Part shown: piece by piece, positions 1 to 8,099 of the stretch
Layout of the letters: each line of letters begins with the position of its first letter
Numbering within the stretch: position 1 is the first letter of the stretch
Assembly: GCA_964526565.1 (NCBI GenBank)
Contig: CAZGMC010000035.1
Location: 1-36,862 of the forward strand
Source of the DNA: CAZGMC01 sp964526565
GTDB taxonomy: Bacteria > Pseudomonadota > Alphaproteobacteria > DSM-16000 > Inquilinaceae
DNA length: 36,862 nt
Reading direction: 5' to 3'
Translations under genes and position numbers: made by a program
The notes under the pieces: model-generated
The model's database searches: none
The model's input: only the letters and a program-made list of their open reading frames with translations
What the model was told of the DNA's origin: nothing

Positions 1-175
1 TGCCGCTGCGCGCATGTCCACGCCCGCACCGGGCTGGTCCGGTAAAAACGTGACGTATTGACCATCAGGGATGTTCACGGCGAATGACATCGGCCTACAA
101 TACCGGGTCTCCATGTCGTGTGCTGGGCATTGTCAGCCACTGTTCGCCGTTTAACAATGCATGTATTGCAACAGG
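1..175 (+). promoter_or_regulatory. Leader region of the hybrid kinase with a weak sigma70-like promoter
   Basis: No gene is seen in this opening stretch. A possible promoter for the downstream kinase is TTCACG at 74-79, a 16-base spacer, and TACAAT at 96-101, which would start transcription near 108. The -10 box is good (5 of 6 to TATAAT); the -35 box matches 4 of 6. This is a pattern match only; in a GC-rich genome chance boxes are less common, but the call is still weak. Confidence 0.3.
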
Positions 176-2581
176 ATGAATACGCTCAGGATATGCGTCG
201 CCCTTGTCCTGTCGGTTCTGGCGCTGGCCGCGGCGGCGACCGTGGCGCGCGCCGACACGCGGCTGGTCCTGCAGTTGCGCTGGGACCACCAGTTCCAGTT
301 CGCCGGGTACTATGCGGCACTGTGGAACGGCTATTACGACGAAGCCGGGCTGAACGTGGAGCTGCGCTCGGCCTTCGCCCCCGACGGCACGATCCGCAAT
401 GCCATAACCGAGGTGGCGGAGGGCCGTGCCGATTTCGGCATTGGCGCCGCCGACATCCTGATCGCCAGCGACCGCGGCACGCCCCTGGTGGTGCTGGCCA
501 GCATCTTCCAGCACAGCGCCGTCGAGTACTACGCCCTGGCCGACACCGAGCTGGACGGCCCGGCCGACCTGGCCCGGCTGCGCGTGGTGCGCCGCCCCGG
601 CGACCTGGTCGACGTCGAGCTGCAAGTCCTGCTGAGCGCCGAGGGCATTGATCCGGCCTCGGTTCCGGCCTACCCGTTCTCCACGCAACGCGGCTATCTG
701 GCCGATCTGGCGGTCGGCATCGTCGATGTGATCCCGGGCTATTCGATCGGCACACCCTACGAGGCCGAGCGCCGGGGCATGGCATTGCGCCGGCTGCGCG
801 CCCTGTCGTACGGCATCGACTTCTATGGCGACTCGCTGTTCACCTCGGCGGCCCTGGCGCGACGCGACCCCGAACTGGTCGCCGCCTTCGTGGCGGCCAG
901 TCGGCGCGGCTGGCGGTATGCGCTCGACAACCCGCAGCACATCGTGACGCGGCTGGCCCGCGATCACCATCCGACCTTCCCGATCTCCGACCATCACGGC
1001 CTGCTCCAGTTCCAGGTCGGCGCAGTGACACGACTGACGCTGTACCCGGTGATCGAGCCCGGCCACGTCAACCCGCACCGCTGGCGCCGCATGCACGATA
1101 TGCTGCTGGCCGCCGGGCTGGTGAGCAACCCGCTCGATCTCGACGCCTTCGTGTTCGATCCCGAGGCCGCGGCGGAGCGGCGCGCCCGCCTGGTCGACAC
1201 GGTGCTGACCTGGGCCGTCGTCTGCCTGGCCGGGCTGCTGTGCGTCAGCATGGTCTGGCTGGGGACGCAGCGGCGCAGCGTGCACGCGGCAACATGCGCC
1301 CTGCGCCAGGCCAGGGACGAGGCGGAGCAGGCCAATGCCGCCAAGACCCGCTTCCTGGCCGCCGCCAGCCACGACCTGCGCCAGCCGCTGCAGGCGCTGG
1401 TGCTGTACCAGCACGTGCTGACCACGCAGAACCGCGCCCCGAAGCTGACCCCGGTGATCGGCCGGATGGGCGAGGCCATCGAGGCGCAGCAGCACATGCT
1501 GAACGCGCTGCTGGACATCTCGCGCCTGGACGCCGGCATCATCAAGGCCGAGCCGGGCGACGTGGCGATCGGCCCGCTGCTGCGCCGCCTGGGCGACGAG
1601 TTCGCCGGCCAGGCGCGCGGCCACGGGCTGGACCTGCGCGTCGTGCCGTGCCGCGCCATGGTCCGCTCCGACCCGGCCCTGCTGGAGCGGATGCTGCGCA
1701 ACCTGCTGTCCAACGCCATCCGCTATACGGTCAAGGGCCGGGTCCTGCTCGGCTGCCGGCGGTCGGGCCCGTGGCTGCGCGTGATCGTACAGGACACCGG
1801 GCCGGGCATCCCGCCCGACCAGCAGGCGGCCGTGTTCGAGGAGTTCCGCCAGCTCGGCAACCCGGCCCACGACCGCGGCCAGGGGCTGGGTCTGGGCCTG
1901 TCGATCGTCCAGCGGCTGGGCCGGCTGCTGGGCCACCGTATCGAGCTGCGCTCGGCCGTCGGCCGCGGCACGGCCTTCTCGGTCGAGCTGCCGCTGACCG
2001 CCGTCCCGCCCGCGCGGCCGGCCACGGCTGCAGCAGGCGGTGCGGCGCGGCCCGCGGACGGACCCGCTGCGGTGGTGGCCGCGGACACCAGGGCGACAGC
2101 CGACGCGACCGGACTGCATCGAACCGCGGCCGGCCGGCTGGTCGCCGTCATCGACGACGACACCGAGCTGCTGGCCGCGCTGGCGCTGGCCCTGGAAGGG
2201 GCGGGCTTCACCGTCATCGCTGCGGCCGACGAGGCCGCCGCCACCACCCGTCTGGCCGCCCTGGGGCGCGCGCCGGACATGGTTGTGGCTGACTACCGCC
2301 TGGCCCACGGCGACACCGGCATTGCCGCCGTCGAGCGTTTGCGCCGCGCCCATGGTGTTGTTCTGCCCGCCATCCTGTTGACCGGCGACACCTCCCCCGA
2401 CCGCCTCCGCGAAGCCAAGGCCGGCGGCCTGTGCCTCTTGCACAAGCCGGTGGCGGCCGCGGAGCTGGTCAGAGCGATCGAACGGATACTGGCGGACACG
2501 GGCCGGGCCGCGACAGCCGGCGAGCCGGCGGCGTCCGCCTGCCCGGTCCCGCGCCTTAACGCCGGCCATGCATCCGGCTAA
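176..2581 (+). CDS. Hybrid sensor histidine kinase with NMT1/THI5-like periplasmic sensor and C-terminal receiver
   Basis: Predicted 801-residue inner-membrane signalling protein. An N-terminal signal/anchor (ending ATVARA) leads into an NMT1/THI5-like substrate-binding domain (about residues 28-330) recognisable by the LRWDHQFQFAGYYAA motif. A membrane segment follows near 345-365. The HisKA domain carries the phosphoacceptor His in AAASHDLRQPL (about residue 397). The HATPase domain has its N box (NAIRYT), DTGPGIP and GLGLGLSIV. After a low-complexity Ala/Pro linker comes a receiver with acidic DDD, phosphoacceptor Asp in VVADYRL (about 705), and Lys in HKP. The family senses a small ligand in the periplasm and relays phosphate to its own receiver; the ligand is unknown. 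No DNA-binding response regulator is adjacent. The start at 176 gives a clean signal sequence; an ATG at 161 adds five residues. Neither has a strong ribosome-binding site. Confidence 0.88.
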   Translation: MNTLRICVALVLSVLALAAAATVARADTRLVLQLRWDHQFQFAGYYAALWNGYYDEAGLNVELRSAFAPDGTIRNAITEVAEGRADFGIGAADILIASDRGTPLVVLASIFQHSAVEYYALADTELDGPADLARLRVVRRPGDLVDVELQVLLSAEGIDPASVPAYPFSTQRGYLADLAVGIVDVIPGYSIGTPYEAERRGMALRRLRALSYGIDFYGDSLFTSAALARRDPELVAAFVAASRRGWRYALDNPQHIVTRLARDHHPTFPISDHHGLLQFQVGAVTRLTLYPVIEPGHVNPHRWRRMHDMLLAAGLVSNPLDLDAFVFDPEAAAERRARLVDTVLTWAVVCLAGLLCVSMVWLGTQRRSVHAATCALRQARDEAEQANAAKTRFLAAASHDLRQPLQALVLYQHVLTTQNRAPKLTPVIGRMGEAIEAQQHMLNALLDISRLDAGIIKAEPGDVAIGPLLRRLGDEFAGQARGHGLDLRVVPCRAMVRSDPALLERMLRNLLSNAIRYTVKGRVLLGCRRSGPWLRVIVQDTGPGIPPDQQAAVFEEFRQLGNPAHDRGQGLGLGLSIVQRLGRLLGHRIELRSAVGRGTAFSVELPLTAVPPARPATAAAGGAARPADGPAAVVAADTRATADATGLHRTAAGRLVAVIDDDTELLAALALALEGAGFTVIAAADEAAATTRLAALGRAPDMVVADYRLAHGDTGIAAVERLRRAHGVVLPAILLTGDTSPDRLREAKAGGLCLLHKPVAAAELVRAIERILADTGRAATAGEPAASACPVPRLNAGHASG

Positions 2582-2623
2582 GCTGGGCGCTGACGTCCTG
2601 AACCAGCCACCGAGGCTCCAGCG

Positions 2624-4684
2624 ATGACGACCGCCGAACGCGAAGAGTTGACCCGCCTGGAAACCTGCCAGAAGAGCATACAGGACAGTCTTGGTGTCCT
2701 GGGCTCGCGCCTGAACGCCTACGCGAAGGAGATCCAGGAGACCAAGGATTATCTGTGGGAGGCGCGGCGCGACCTGGACCACATCGACAAGGTCGCCTTG
2801 CGCCAGACGATCGAGCAGAAGATGCGATCGGCAGAGGTGCTCCGCGAGCAGCAGCAGAAGCTCTTGAAGCTGCGGAAGTCACCCTATTTCGGCCGGTTCG
2901 ATTTCGCGCGCGACGGAGGCGGGAAAACCGGCGCCGAGCCGATCTATGTCGGTGTCCATGATTGTCGCGACGAAGCCTTGGGCAGGACGCTCGTCCATGA
3001 CTGGCGCGCGCCGATTTCATCAATGTTCTACGACTGTGAGATCGGCCCGGCCCGCTATCAGGCGCCGTCCGGAGAGGTTCACGGCCGGCTGGAACTGAAG
3101 CGGCAGTTCCGCATCCGCGACGGGCGCATGGAGTTCATGCTCGAATCGAGCGTGAACATTGTGGATGACGTGCTGCAGCAGGAGCTGAGCCGCGCCTCCG
3201 ACGACGGCATGAAGAACATCGTCGCGACGATCCAGCGCGACCAGAATGCCATCATTCGCGACGCCGAAGCGCATACTCTCATCATTCAGGGCGTTGCCGG
3301 TTCGGGCAAGACCTCGATCGCCCTGCACCGGATCGCCTTTCTGCTCTATCGCTTCAAGAACACGCTGAGCTCGAAGGACATCCTGATCATTTCGCCAAAC
3401 CGCGTGTTTGCCGACTACATCGGCAATGTCCTGCCGGAGCTCGGCGAGGAGCAGGTGGGCGAGATCGGGATGGAAACGCTGGCCGACGAATTGCTTGAAG
3501 GAAAGATCCGGTTCCAGACGTACTTCGAGCAGACGGCGTTGCTGCTTGAGAAGAACGACGATGCCCTGAAGGCCCGTATTGCGGCCAAATCGTCACTGGA
3601 GTTCCTGAAGCAGATCGATGCCCATATCGATCAACTCGAGGCGGGTTCGTTCGCCGCGGCCGAGTGGCGATCCGGCCGGGACATCGTGCCCGCCTGGCAC
3701 TTCCAGGAAACCTGGCAGAAGTATCGCGGCCTGCCGGTAAAGGAGCGGATTGCCGAAGTCATCGGCATGACCGAGCATCAGTTCTTCCTGCATTACCGGC
3801 GTGAACTGCGGCCCGAGGAAAAGCGCAGCCTGCGTGAAGCCGTCCGCGGGATGGTGCGACGGACGACGCTGCGAGCCGCCTACAAGGGTTTCTACGACTG
3901 GATGGGGCGTCCCGAGCTGTTCAAGCCGGTGCGCGGGAAGCTCGAATATGCCGACCTGTTCCCACTGATCTATTTCAAGATGCGCCTCGAAGGCGTCGAC
4001 AATCCGCGCAAGGACGTGAAACATCTCCTGATCGACGAGATGCAGGACTACTCGCCCGTGCAGTACGCCGTGCTCGGCAAGCTGTTTCCCTGCCGCAAGA
4101 CCATCCTTGGGGACGCCACGCAGTCGGTCAATCCCTACAGCGCCACGAACGCGGCGCAGATTCAAGACGTGCTGCGGGCCGCCGCGCCCGTGAAGCTCAC
4201 CAGGAGCTATCGCTCCACCTGGGAGATCATGCAGTTCGCGCTCGCCATCTCCCCCAATGACGAACTTGTCGCCATGGAACGGCATGGCGAGCCGCCACAG
4301 ATCGTTGTCTGCAAGCGGCCGGACGACGTCGTCGCCCGCATTGTCGCTGAAGTGGAGGCGTTTGAGGCATCCTCCCACCGCACCCTTGCGATCATCGCCA
4401 AGACCCAGCCGCAGGCGAGCGACCTGCAACGGAGCCTGACGCAGATCGGGCTCACGGCGCGACTGCTCGACACCGGGAGTGCCGGCTTCTCGACCGGCGT
4501 GGTGGTGTGCACGGCGCTTCTTGCGAAGGGGCTGGAGTTCGACAGGGTGATCGTTCCGGACGCCAGCAACCTGACCTACCACACGGAGATGGACCGCAAT
4601 CTCCTGTATGTGGCCTGCACCCGCGCCATGCACCGGCTCACGCTCATTGCCATCGGCGACCCGTCGCGCCTGCTGCCGACCTGA
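2624..4684 (+). CDS. HelD/UvrD-like superfamily 1 helicase (RNA polymerase-associated HelD type)
   Basis: 686 residues. The N-terminal ~95 residues are Glu/Lys/Arg-rich and predicted coiled coil, as in the HelD secondary-channel arm. The helicase core has Walker A GVAGSGKTSIALHR (about residue 223), Walker B LLIDEMQDYSPVQ (about 470), motif III ILGDATQSVNPY, motif IV LTRSYRST, motif V KGLEFDRVIVPD and motif VI LLYVACTRAMHRL. This matches HelD, best known in Firmicutes and Actinobacteria, where it strips stalled RNA polymerase from DNA using ATP. The start has a GAGG box 8 bases upstream. GC content is visibly lower than the flanks: two hand-counted 60-base rows inside it are 57-58% against 77% for a row of the preceding kinase gene. 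Acquisition by transfer is therefore likely. A UvrD/Rep DNA helicase role is less likely given the N-terminal arm. The role in this organism is inferred. Confidence 0.85.
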   Translation: MTTAEREELTRLETCQKSIQDSLGVLGSRLNAYAKEIQETKDYLWEARRDLDHIDKVALRQTIEQKMRSAEVLREQQQKLLKLRKSPYFGRFDFARDGGGKTGAEPIYVGVHDCRDEALGRTLVHDWRAPISSMFYDCEIGPARYQAPSGEVHGRLELKRQFRIRDGRMEFMLESSVNIVDDVLQQELSRASDDGMKNIVATIQRDQNAIIRDAEAHTLIIQGVAGSGKTSIALHRIAFLLYRFKNTLSSKDILIISPNRVFADYIGNVLPELGEEQVGEIGMETLADELLEGKIRFQTYFEQTALLLEKNDDALKARIAAKSSLEFLKQIDAHIDQLEAGSFAAAEWRSGRDIVPAWHFQETWQKYRGLPVKERIAEVIGMTEHQFFLHYRRELRPEEKRSLREAVRGMVRRTTLRAAYKGFYDWMGRPELFKPVRGKLEYADLFPLIYFKMRLEGVDNPRKDVKHLLIDEMQDYSPVQYAVLGKLFPCRKTILGDATQSVNPYSATNAAQIQDVLRAAAPVKLTRSYRSTWEIMQFALAISPNDELVAMERHGEPPQIVVCKRPDDVVARIVAEVEAFEASSHRTLAIIAKTQPQASDLQRSLTQIGLTARLLDTGSAGFSTGVVVCTALLAKGLEFDRVIVPDASNLTYHTEMDRNLLYVACTRAMHRLTLIAIGDPSRLLPT

Positions 4685-4886
4685 TCGCAACCCTGGTCGG
4701 CGCCATCGGGACGAAAGGCTGCACGCCACTTTCGGTGCAACCACCTGCAGGCCCTGACGCGGCAGGTCGTTGTCGCCGACCGAGCAGCCCCCAACCGGGG
4801 CTCGCGCAGCGTGCTGCTGCGGGCCCTGCCGGCTTCGACCGGCGTGGAAACGGCGGCGAACGGCGTTCGCGCGTGTGTTCCGGGAA
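4685..4886. other. Short gene-free stretch between the helicase and tRNA-Ser
   Basis: No open reading frame with coding character is seen. A small inverted repeat, TGCAC(10 nt)GTGCA at 4720-4739, could fold into a weak hairpin after the helicase gene but lacks a T run on either side. The stretch lies at the 3' end of the tRNA gene, the usual side of tRNA-linked insertions, but no copy of the tRNA 3' end is seen near the helicase. Confidence 0.3.
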
Positions 4887-4978
4887 TGGCGGACAGGGAG
4901 GGATTCGAACCCTCGGAGCCCCGTGAAGAGCTCGGCGGATTAGCAATCCACTGGTTTAAGCCACTCACCCACCTGTCC
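4887..4978 (-). tRNA. tRNA-Ser (anticodon GCT)
   Basis: Read on the minus strand, this is a 92-nt class II tRNA. The acceptor stem GGACAGG pairs with CCTGTCC, followed by discriminator G and an encoded CCA. The anticodon loop ATTGCTAAT places anticodon GCT at 4942-4944, which reads the AGC/AGT serine codons. A long variable arm and the T loop GGTTCGAATCC are present, as expected for tRNA-Ser. CCA is encoded in the DNA. No tRNA neighbours are seen. Confidence 0.97.
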
Positions 4979-5204
4979 GGCTCGAACGGGTTTCTACCAT
5001 GGCCGCGGCTTTTCGCCAACAGGTCCATGCCGGCTTCCATGCATCTCCGGCCGAACGCCGCGACAACCCGAGCCCGTGCCGCCCGCGTGGAAGCCTGGCG
5101 GCAAGGCCGAATCGCCTTAGCACAATGTTAAGCGGGAGTGGACAAGGTTCGTTAAAACGCCCGGGACAGGGCGGTCGACGACGGCTCCACCCTGGGAGAG
5201 GGCC

Positions 5205-5432
5205 ATGCATCTTTCACGTCAAACCATTGAAACACTTATCGATCTGGTCGAGAACAAGCTGAGCGCCATGGAGGTCTGGGACCGCAGCGACCGGCGTGAG
5301 CTCAACCAACTGCAGCGCTGCCTGCGCGAGCTTTCGTCGCTGTCGGCCAATGGCCATGACAGTGCCATCGGCTTTCCGCCCCAGCGGCGGCGGCGCGGAC
5401 GGCCGCCGAAGAGCGAGGCGGCGGTGTTCTGA
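5205..5432 (+). CDS. Small conserved-looking protein of unknown function with a basic RGRPPK tail
   Basis: Predicted 75-residue soluble protein. The first ~50 residues look alpha-helical and amphipathic (RQTIETLIDLVENKL, then RRELNQLQRCLRELSSL). The C-terminal part is basic, with RRRRGRPPK, resembling an AT-hook core (RGRP). That would allow minor-groove DNA binding, but a single short motif is weak evidence. A strong ribosome-binding site (GGGAGAGG) sits just before the ATG, and third codon positions are mostly G or C, so the gene is probably real. It stands alone: the tRNA lies upstream on the other strand and the next gene converges on it. I do not recognise the family. Confidence 0.7.
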   Translation: MHLSRQTIETLIDLVENKLSAMEVWDRSDRRELNQLQRCLRELSSLSANGHDSAIGFPPQRRRRGRPPKSEAAVF

Positions 5433-5493
5433 CCTGGTGCCTGCCCCGCCCCCGCACGACGGTCGCGATCCTCTCCCGTCCAGGCCCGCCGCC

Positions 5494-6681
5494 CTATGCC
5501 GGGACGACCGCCAGCGCCTGCTCCAGGTCGGCGATCAGGTCTTCGACCGCCTCGATGCCCACCGACAGCCGCAACAGGTCCGGCGGCGTGATGCTGTCCT
5601 CGCCCTCGATCGTGTGACGGTGCTCGATCAGGCTCTCGACGCCGCCCAGCGACGTGGCCCGCACGAACACCTGCGTGCGCTTGATCGCCGCCAGCGCCGC
5701 CTCGCCCCCACCCTTGACGCACAGTGACATCATGCCGCCGAAGCCGCCGGTCATCTGGCGGGCGGCCACGGCGTGGCCGGGGAAGTCCGCAAGGCCCGGA
5801 TAGCACACCCGGCGGATCGCCGGGTGGCCGTGGAAATGCTCGGCGATGGCCCGGGCGTTGGCGCTCGACTGGCGCACCCGCACGAACAGGGTGCGCAGGC
5901 CGCGCAGCAGCAGCCACGCCTCGAACGCGCCGAGCACGCCGCCGGCCAGGAAGCGGATGCGGCCGATCCGCTCCCACAGGTCGTCCTCGCGCGCCGTGAC
6001 CACCGCGCCGGCGACCAGGTCGCTGTGGCCGTTCAGGTACTTGGTCGCCGAGTGCACGACCAGGCCGGCGCCATGCTCGATCGGCCGCGTCAGCACCGGC
6101 GTCGCCGCCGTATTGTCCACCGCCAGCACCGCCCCGGCCTTGCGGGCAATGGCCGCAGCGCCGGCGATGTCGGTGATCGCCCACGTCGGGTTGGCCGGCG
6201 TCTCCACCCAGACCAGGCGGGTGTCGCCGGGGCGCACGGCGGCGGCCAGAGCGTCCAGGTCGGTGGCGTCGACGAAGGCGACCTGCAGGCCCCACGGTAT
6301 CGCCCACTCCTTCAGCCATTTGGGCGTGCCGAAATAGTTTTCCTTCGCAGCCACGACGTGGTCGCCGGGGCGCAGCGCCTGGAACACCGCGGTCACGGCC
6401 GCCATGCCCGAGGCGAACAGCTTGCACGCCGCCCCGCCCTCCAGCTTGGCGATCAGGCCTTCGGCCGGGTCGTAGGTGGGGTTGTCGTCGCGGCTGTAGC
6501 CGCGGCCGCCGATCTGCTCATAGTCCAAATGGTTGCGCGCATACATGCTGGACGGGTGCAGCGGCGGCGTCACGGCGCCGGTGTGGCCGCACAGATAGCC
6601 GTCGCAGCGCGCCACCAGTGTCTCGGGCCGGGGCGCCGGCGGGGGTGACGGCGGGGACGGGAACGGGGGCGATTCGGACAT
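5494..6681 (-). CDS. PLP-dependent Cys/Met metabolism enzyme (cystathionine gamma-synthase/lyase family)
   Basis: 395 residues from the chosen ATG, close to the usual ~390. The fold type I transsulfuration family is identified by GYSRDDNPTYDPAEGLIAKLEGG-like substrate/cofactor segments, the FASGMAA motif, AVDNTAATPV (Asp for the pyridine nitrogen) and SATKYLNGHSD, whose Lys forms the Schiff base with PLP. The C-terminal SLGGVESLIEHRHT segment is also typical. Members act as cystathionine gamma-synthase, beta- or gamma-lyase, O-succinylhomoserine sulfhydrylase or methionine gamma-lyase; the sequence alone does not decide. ATG codons exist 30 and 57 bases further upstream (6711, 6738), but they would add a poorly conserved-looking leader and have no ribosome-binding site. 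A Pro-rich stretch (FPSPPSPPPAPRP) precedes the catalytic domain. It is monocistronic, with no met or cys genes beside it. Confidence 0.85.
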   Translation of the reverse strand: MSESPPFPSPPSPPPAPRPETLVARCDGYLCGHTGAVTPPLHPSSMYARNHLDYEQIGGRGYSRDDNPTYDPAEGLIAKLEGGAACKLFASGMAAVTAVFQALRPGDHVVAAKENYFGTPKWLKEWAIPWGLQVAFVDATDLDALAAAVRPGDTRLVWVETPANPTWAITDIAGAAAIARKAGAVLAVDNTAATPVLTRPIEHGAGLVVHSATKYLNGHSDLVAGAVVTAREDDLWERIGRIRFLAGGVLGAFEAWLLLRGLRTLFVRVRQSSANARAIAEHFHGHPAIRRVCYPGLADFPGHAVAARQMTGGFGGMMSLCVKGGGEAALAAIKRTQVFVRATSLGGVESLIEHRHTIEGEDSITPPDLLRLSVGIEAVEDLIADLEQALAVVPA

Positions 6682-7028
6682 GGGCAACAGCGACCCCGGC
6701 GGGTCTTCCATCACGACGCAGGGAACACGAGAGGCCATGTATCAGGCGCATGAGAAGGCCGCAAGTGGGCGGCGCGCCGAAGCGGCGCCGCTGACGGCCT
6801 GTTGCAGGCGGCCACGGGGCAAGGACGGTCATGCACTTTGTCTGGACCGGGTCGCGCCTGAGAATCGGCTAGACTTGCCAGACCATGAGTCGTCTTGAGT
6901 TTGCAAGCGCTTTATTTGGCCGATCCCGACCGCAACGGGTCGTCCGCAGCGGCGCCTTTTGCTAAGAGGGAGGCTGGTTCGGCCCCGTGGGGCCGCGCGA
7001 CGTTCAGGCCGCAACTTCGCGCCCGCCC
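6682..7028. other. Intergenic region between divergent genes
   Basis: This 347-base stretch separates the leftward PLP-enzyme gene from a small rightward gene and should hold both promoters. Open frames cross it on each strand but lack ribosome-binding sites and recognisable domains. I looked for a SAM-responsive riboswitch before the PLP enzyme and did not recognise one. Confidence 0.3.
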
Positions 7029-7250
7029 ATGGACATCGAGATCGACCGCGAAGCAATCGACATGGTGGTCCTGGCCCATCGGGCCCGCCGCCGCGCCGGC
7101 GATGACGACGGCCGGTCCCTCGACAGCGCCGTGGCGACCTACAGGCAGCTCTATCCCGACCACACGCCCGACGAGGCCGACCACACCGTGCGCCACATCC
7201 TGGCCGCCCTGCCCGACGGGTCCGGCGGCGTGCGCACCGGCCCGTCCTGA
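7029..7250 (+). CDS. Small acidic protein of unknown function
   Basis: Predicted 73 residues, beginning MDIEIDREAIDMVVL. It is rich in Asp, Ala and Arg, with no membrane segment or signal peptide, and the third codon positions are mostly G or C as in neighbouring genes. Segments such as AVATYRQLYPDHTPDEADHT suggest a short helical domain. An in-frame ATG at 6987 would extend it by 14 residues, but the extension is not gene-like. No family is recognised. It ends directly at a short tandem-repeat block and converges on the methyltransferase gene. Confidence 0.5.
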   Translation: MDIEIDREAIDMVVLAHRARRRAGDDDGRSLDSAVATYRQLYPDHTPDEADHTVRHILAALPDGSGGVRTGPS

Positions 7251-7316
7251 CCAGGCCCTCATCCAGTCCTCAGGATCCAGTCCTCAGGATCCAGATCTCA
7301 AGATCCAGGCCTCAGG
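7251..7316. repeat. 14-bp tandem repeat at a convergent gene junction
   Basis: Copies of CCAGTCCTCAGGAT at 7263-7276 and 7277-7290 are identical. A variant copy (CCAGATCTCAAGAT) spans 7291-7304 and a partial copy 7305-7316, with a degenerate 12-base copy before them at 7251. The array begins right after the stop codon of the small rightward gene and overlaps the stop codon of the leftward methyltransferase gene. Confidence 0.85.
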
Positions 7317-7935
7317 CCGGCAGCGCCGCCGGCTCGGAATCCTGCGCCTCGGCCAGCCGCCGGTACACCCAAATGGTCGCCGGCGGCAGGTTCAGCCAGA
7401 TCTTGCGCATGGCGCCGCCGACCAGTTCCAGCGTGCTGAGGATGCGCGGGTGCACCGGCGACACCGGCATGTAGGTGAACTGGACGAACACCCCGCCCGG
7501 CCCCAGCACGTCGAACGCCCCCTGGACGATCCGCAGCCGCACATCGTACGGCATGCCGATCAGGGGCAGGCCGGAGACCACCGCCTTGACCGGACCGGTC
7601 CCGAGGTCGCGGGCGATGGCCTGCACGTCGCAGGCGTCGCCGAGCGTTACCCGCACATCGGGAAAGCGCTCGGCCAGCCGCCTGTAGAGGTCCGGGTCCT
7701 TTTCGATCGGGAACAGGTCGGCGGGCGGCACGCCGTGTTCCAGGATGGCGCGCGTCATGCTGCCGGTGCCGGGGCCGAGTTCGACGACGGCACCCGGCGT
7801 GGCCGGGTCGATCGCCGCCGCCATGTTGGCCGACAGCTCCTTGCCGCTCGGCGCCACGGCACCGATCAGGAACGGGTCGCGGACCCAGCGGTACAGAAAG
7901 TAGACCGTGTCTGTCAGAGGATTGGATCGTGTCAT
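7312..7935 (-). CDS. PmtA-like SAM-dependent methyltransferase (phospholipid N-methyltransferase family)
   Basis: 207 residues, the usual size for the alphaproteobacterial PmtA group. The SAM-binding motif I is VELGPGTG (residues 51-58), followed by an acidic residue in PIEKD at the end of the next strand and GDACD as the adenine-contacting motif. VVSGLPLIGMP occupies the position of motif IV, as in PmtA and the related KsgA-like proteins. The N-terminal segment TVYFLYRWVRDPFLIGAVAPSG is characteristic of this group. PmtA converts phosphatidylethanolamine stepwise to phosphatidylcholine at the inner membrane. The substrate here is inferred from family resemblance; an rRNA or other small-molecule methyltransferase is possible. 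There is no clear ribosome-binding site before the ATG. It is not in an operon with the antiporter, which lies 164 bases upstream on the same strand. Confidence 0.75.
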   Translation of the reverse strand: MTRSNPLTDTVYFLYRWVRDPFLIGAVAPSGKELSANMAAAIDPATPGAVVELGPGTGSMTRAILEHGVPPADLFPIEKDPDLYRRLAERFPDVRVTLGDACDVQAIARDLGTGPVKAVVSGLPLIGMPYDVRLRIVQGAFDVLGPGGVFVQFTYMPVSPVHPRILSTLELVGGAMRKIWLNLPPATIWVYRRLAEAQDSEPAALPA

Positions 7936-8099
7936 CTGAGGCTTCAGGTTGAGGGCCGGTCACAGGCTCGCCGGATACGGAGCAACTCGTAGCATCCCGC
8001 AGCGCCGCGCGCATGTAATTTGTTTGTCATTCGATAACGTCGGCAGCGCCCGGTCAACCGGTCCCGCCATCACTTTGGACAGGTCCGTCAGCGCGGCCT

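Noticed and set aside
58..101. TTGACC at 58-63 as -35 box for the kinase promoter
   Set aside because: It is 32 bases from TACAAT, too far for a sigma70 promoter; TTCACG at 74-79 has the right spacing.
95..2782. Very long open frame on the minus strand opposite the hybrid kinase
   Set aside because: It mirrors the real gene's codon bias in a GC-rich genome. The product is Gln/Arg/Gly-rich low-complexity sequence with no domain, and it runs over two real genes.
4887..4978. tRNA-Ser as attachment site of an integrated element carrying the helicase gene
   Set aside because: No integrase gene and no second copy of the tRNA 3' end are visible, so only the low GC of the helicase gene supports transfer.
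6680..6898. 72-codon plus-strand frame before the small acidic gene
   Set aside because: No ribosome-binding site or recognisable domain; it overlaps the start region of the PLP enzyme gene.
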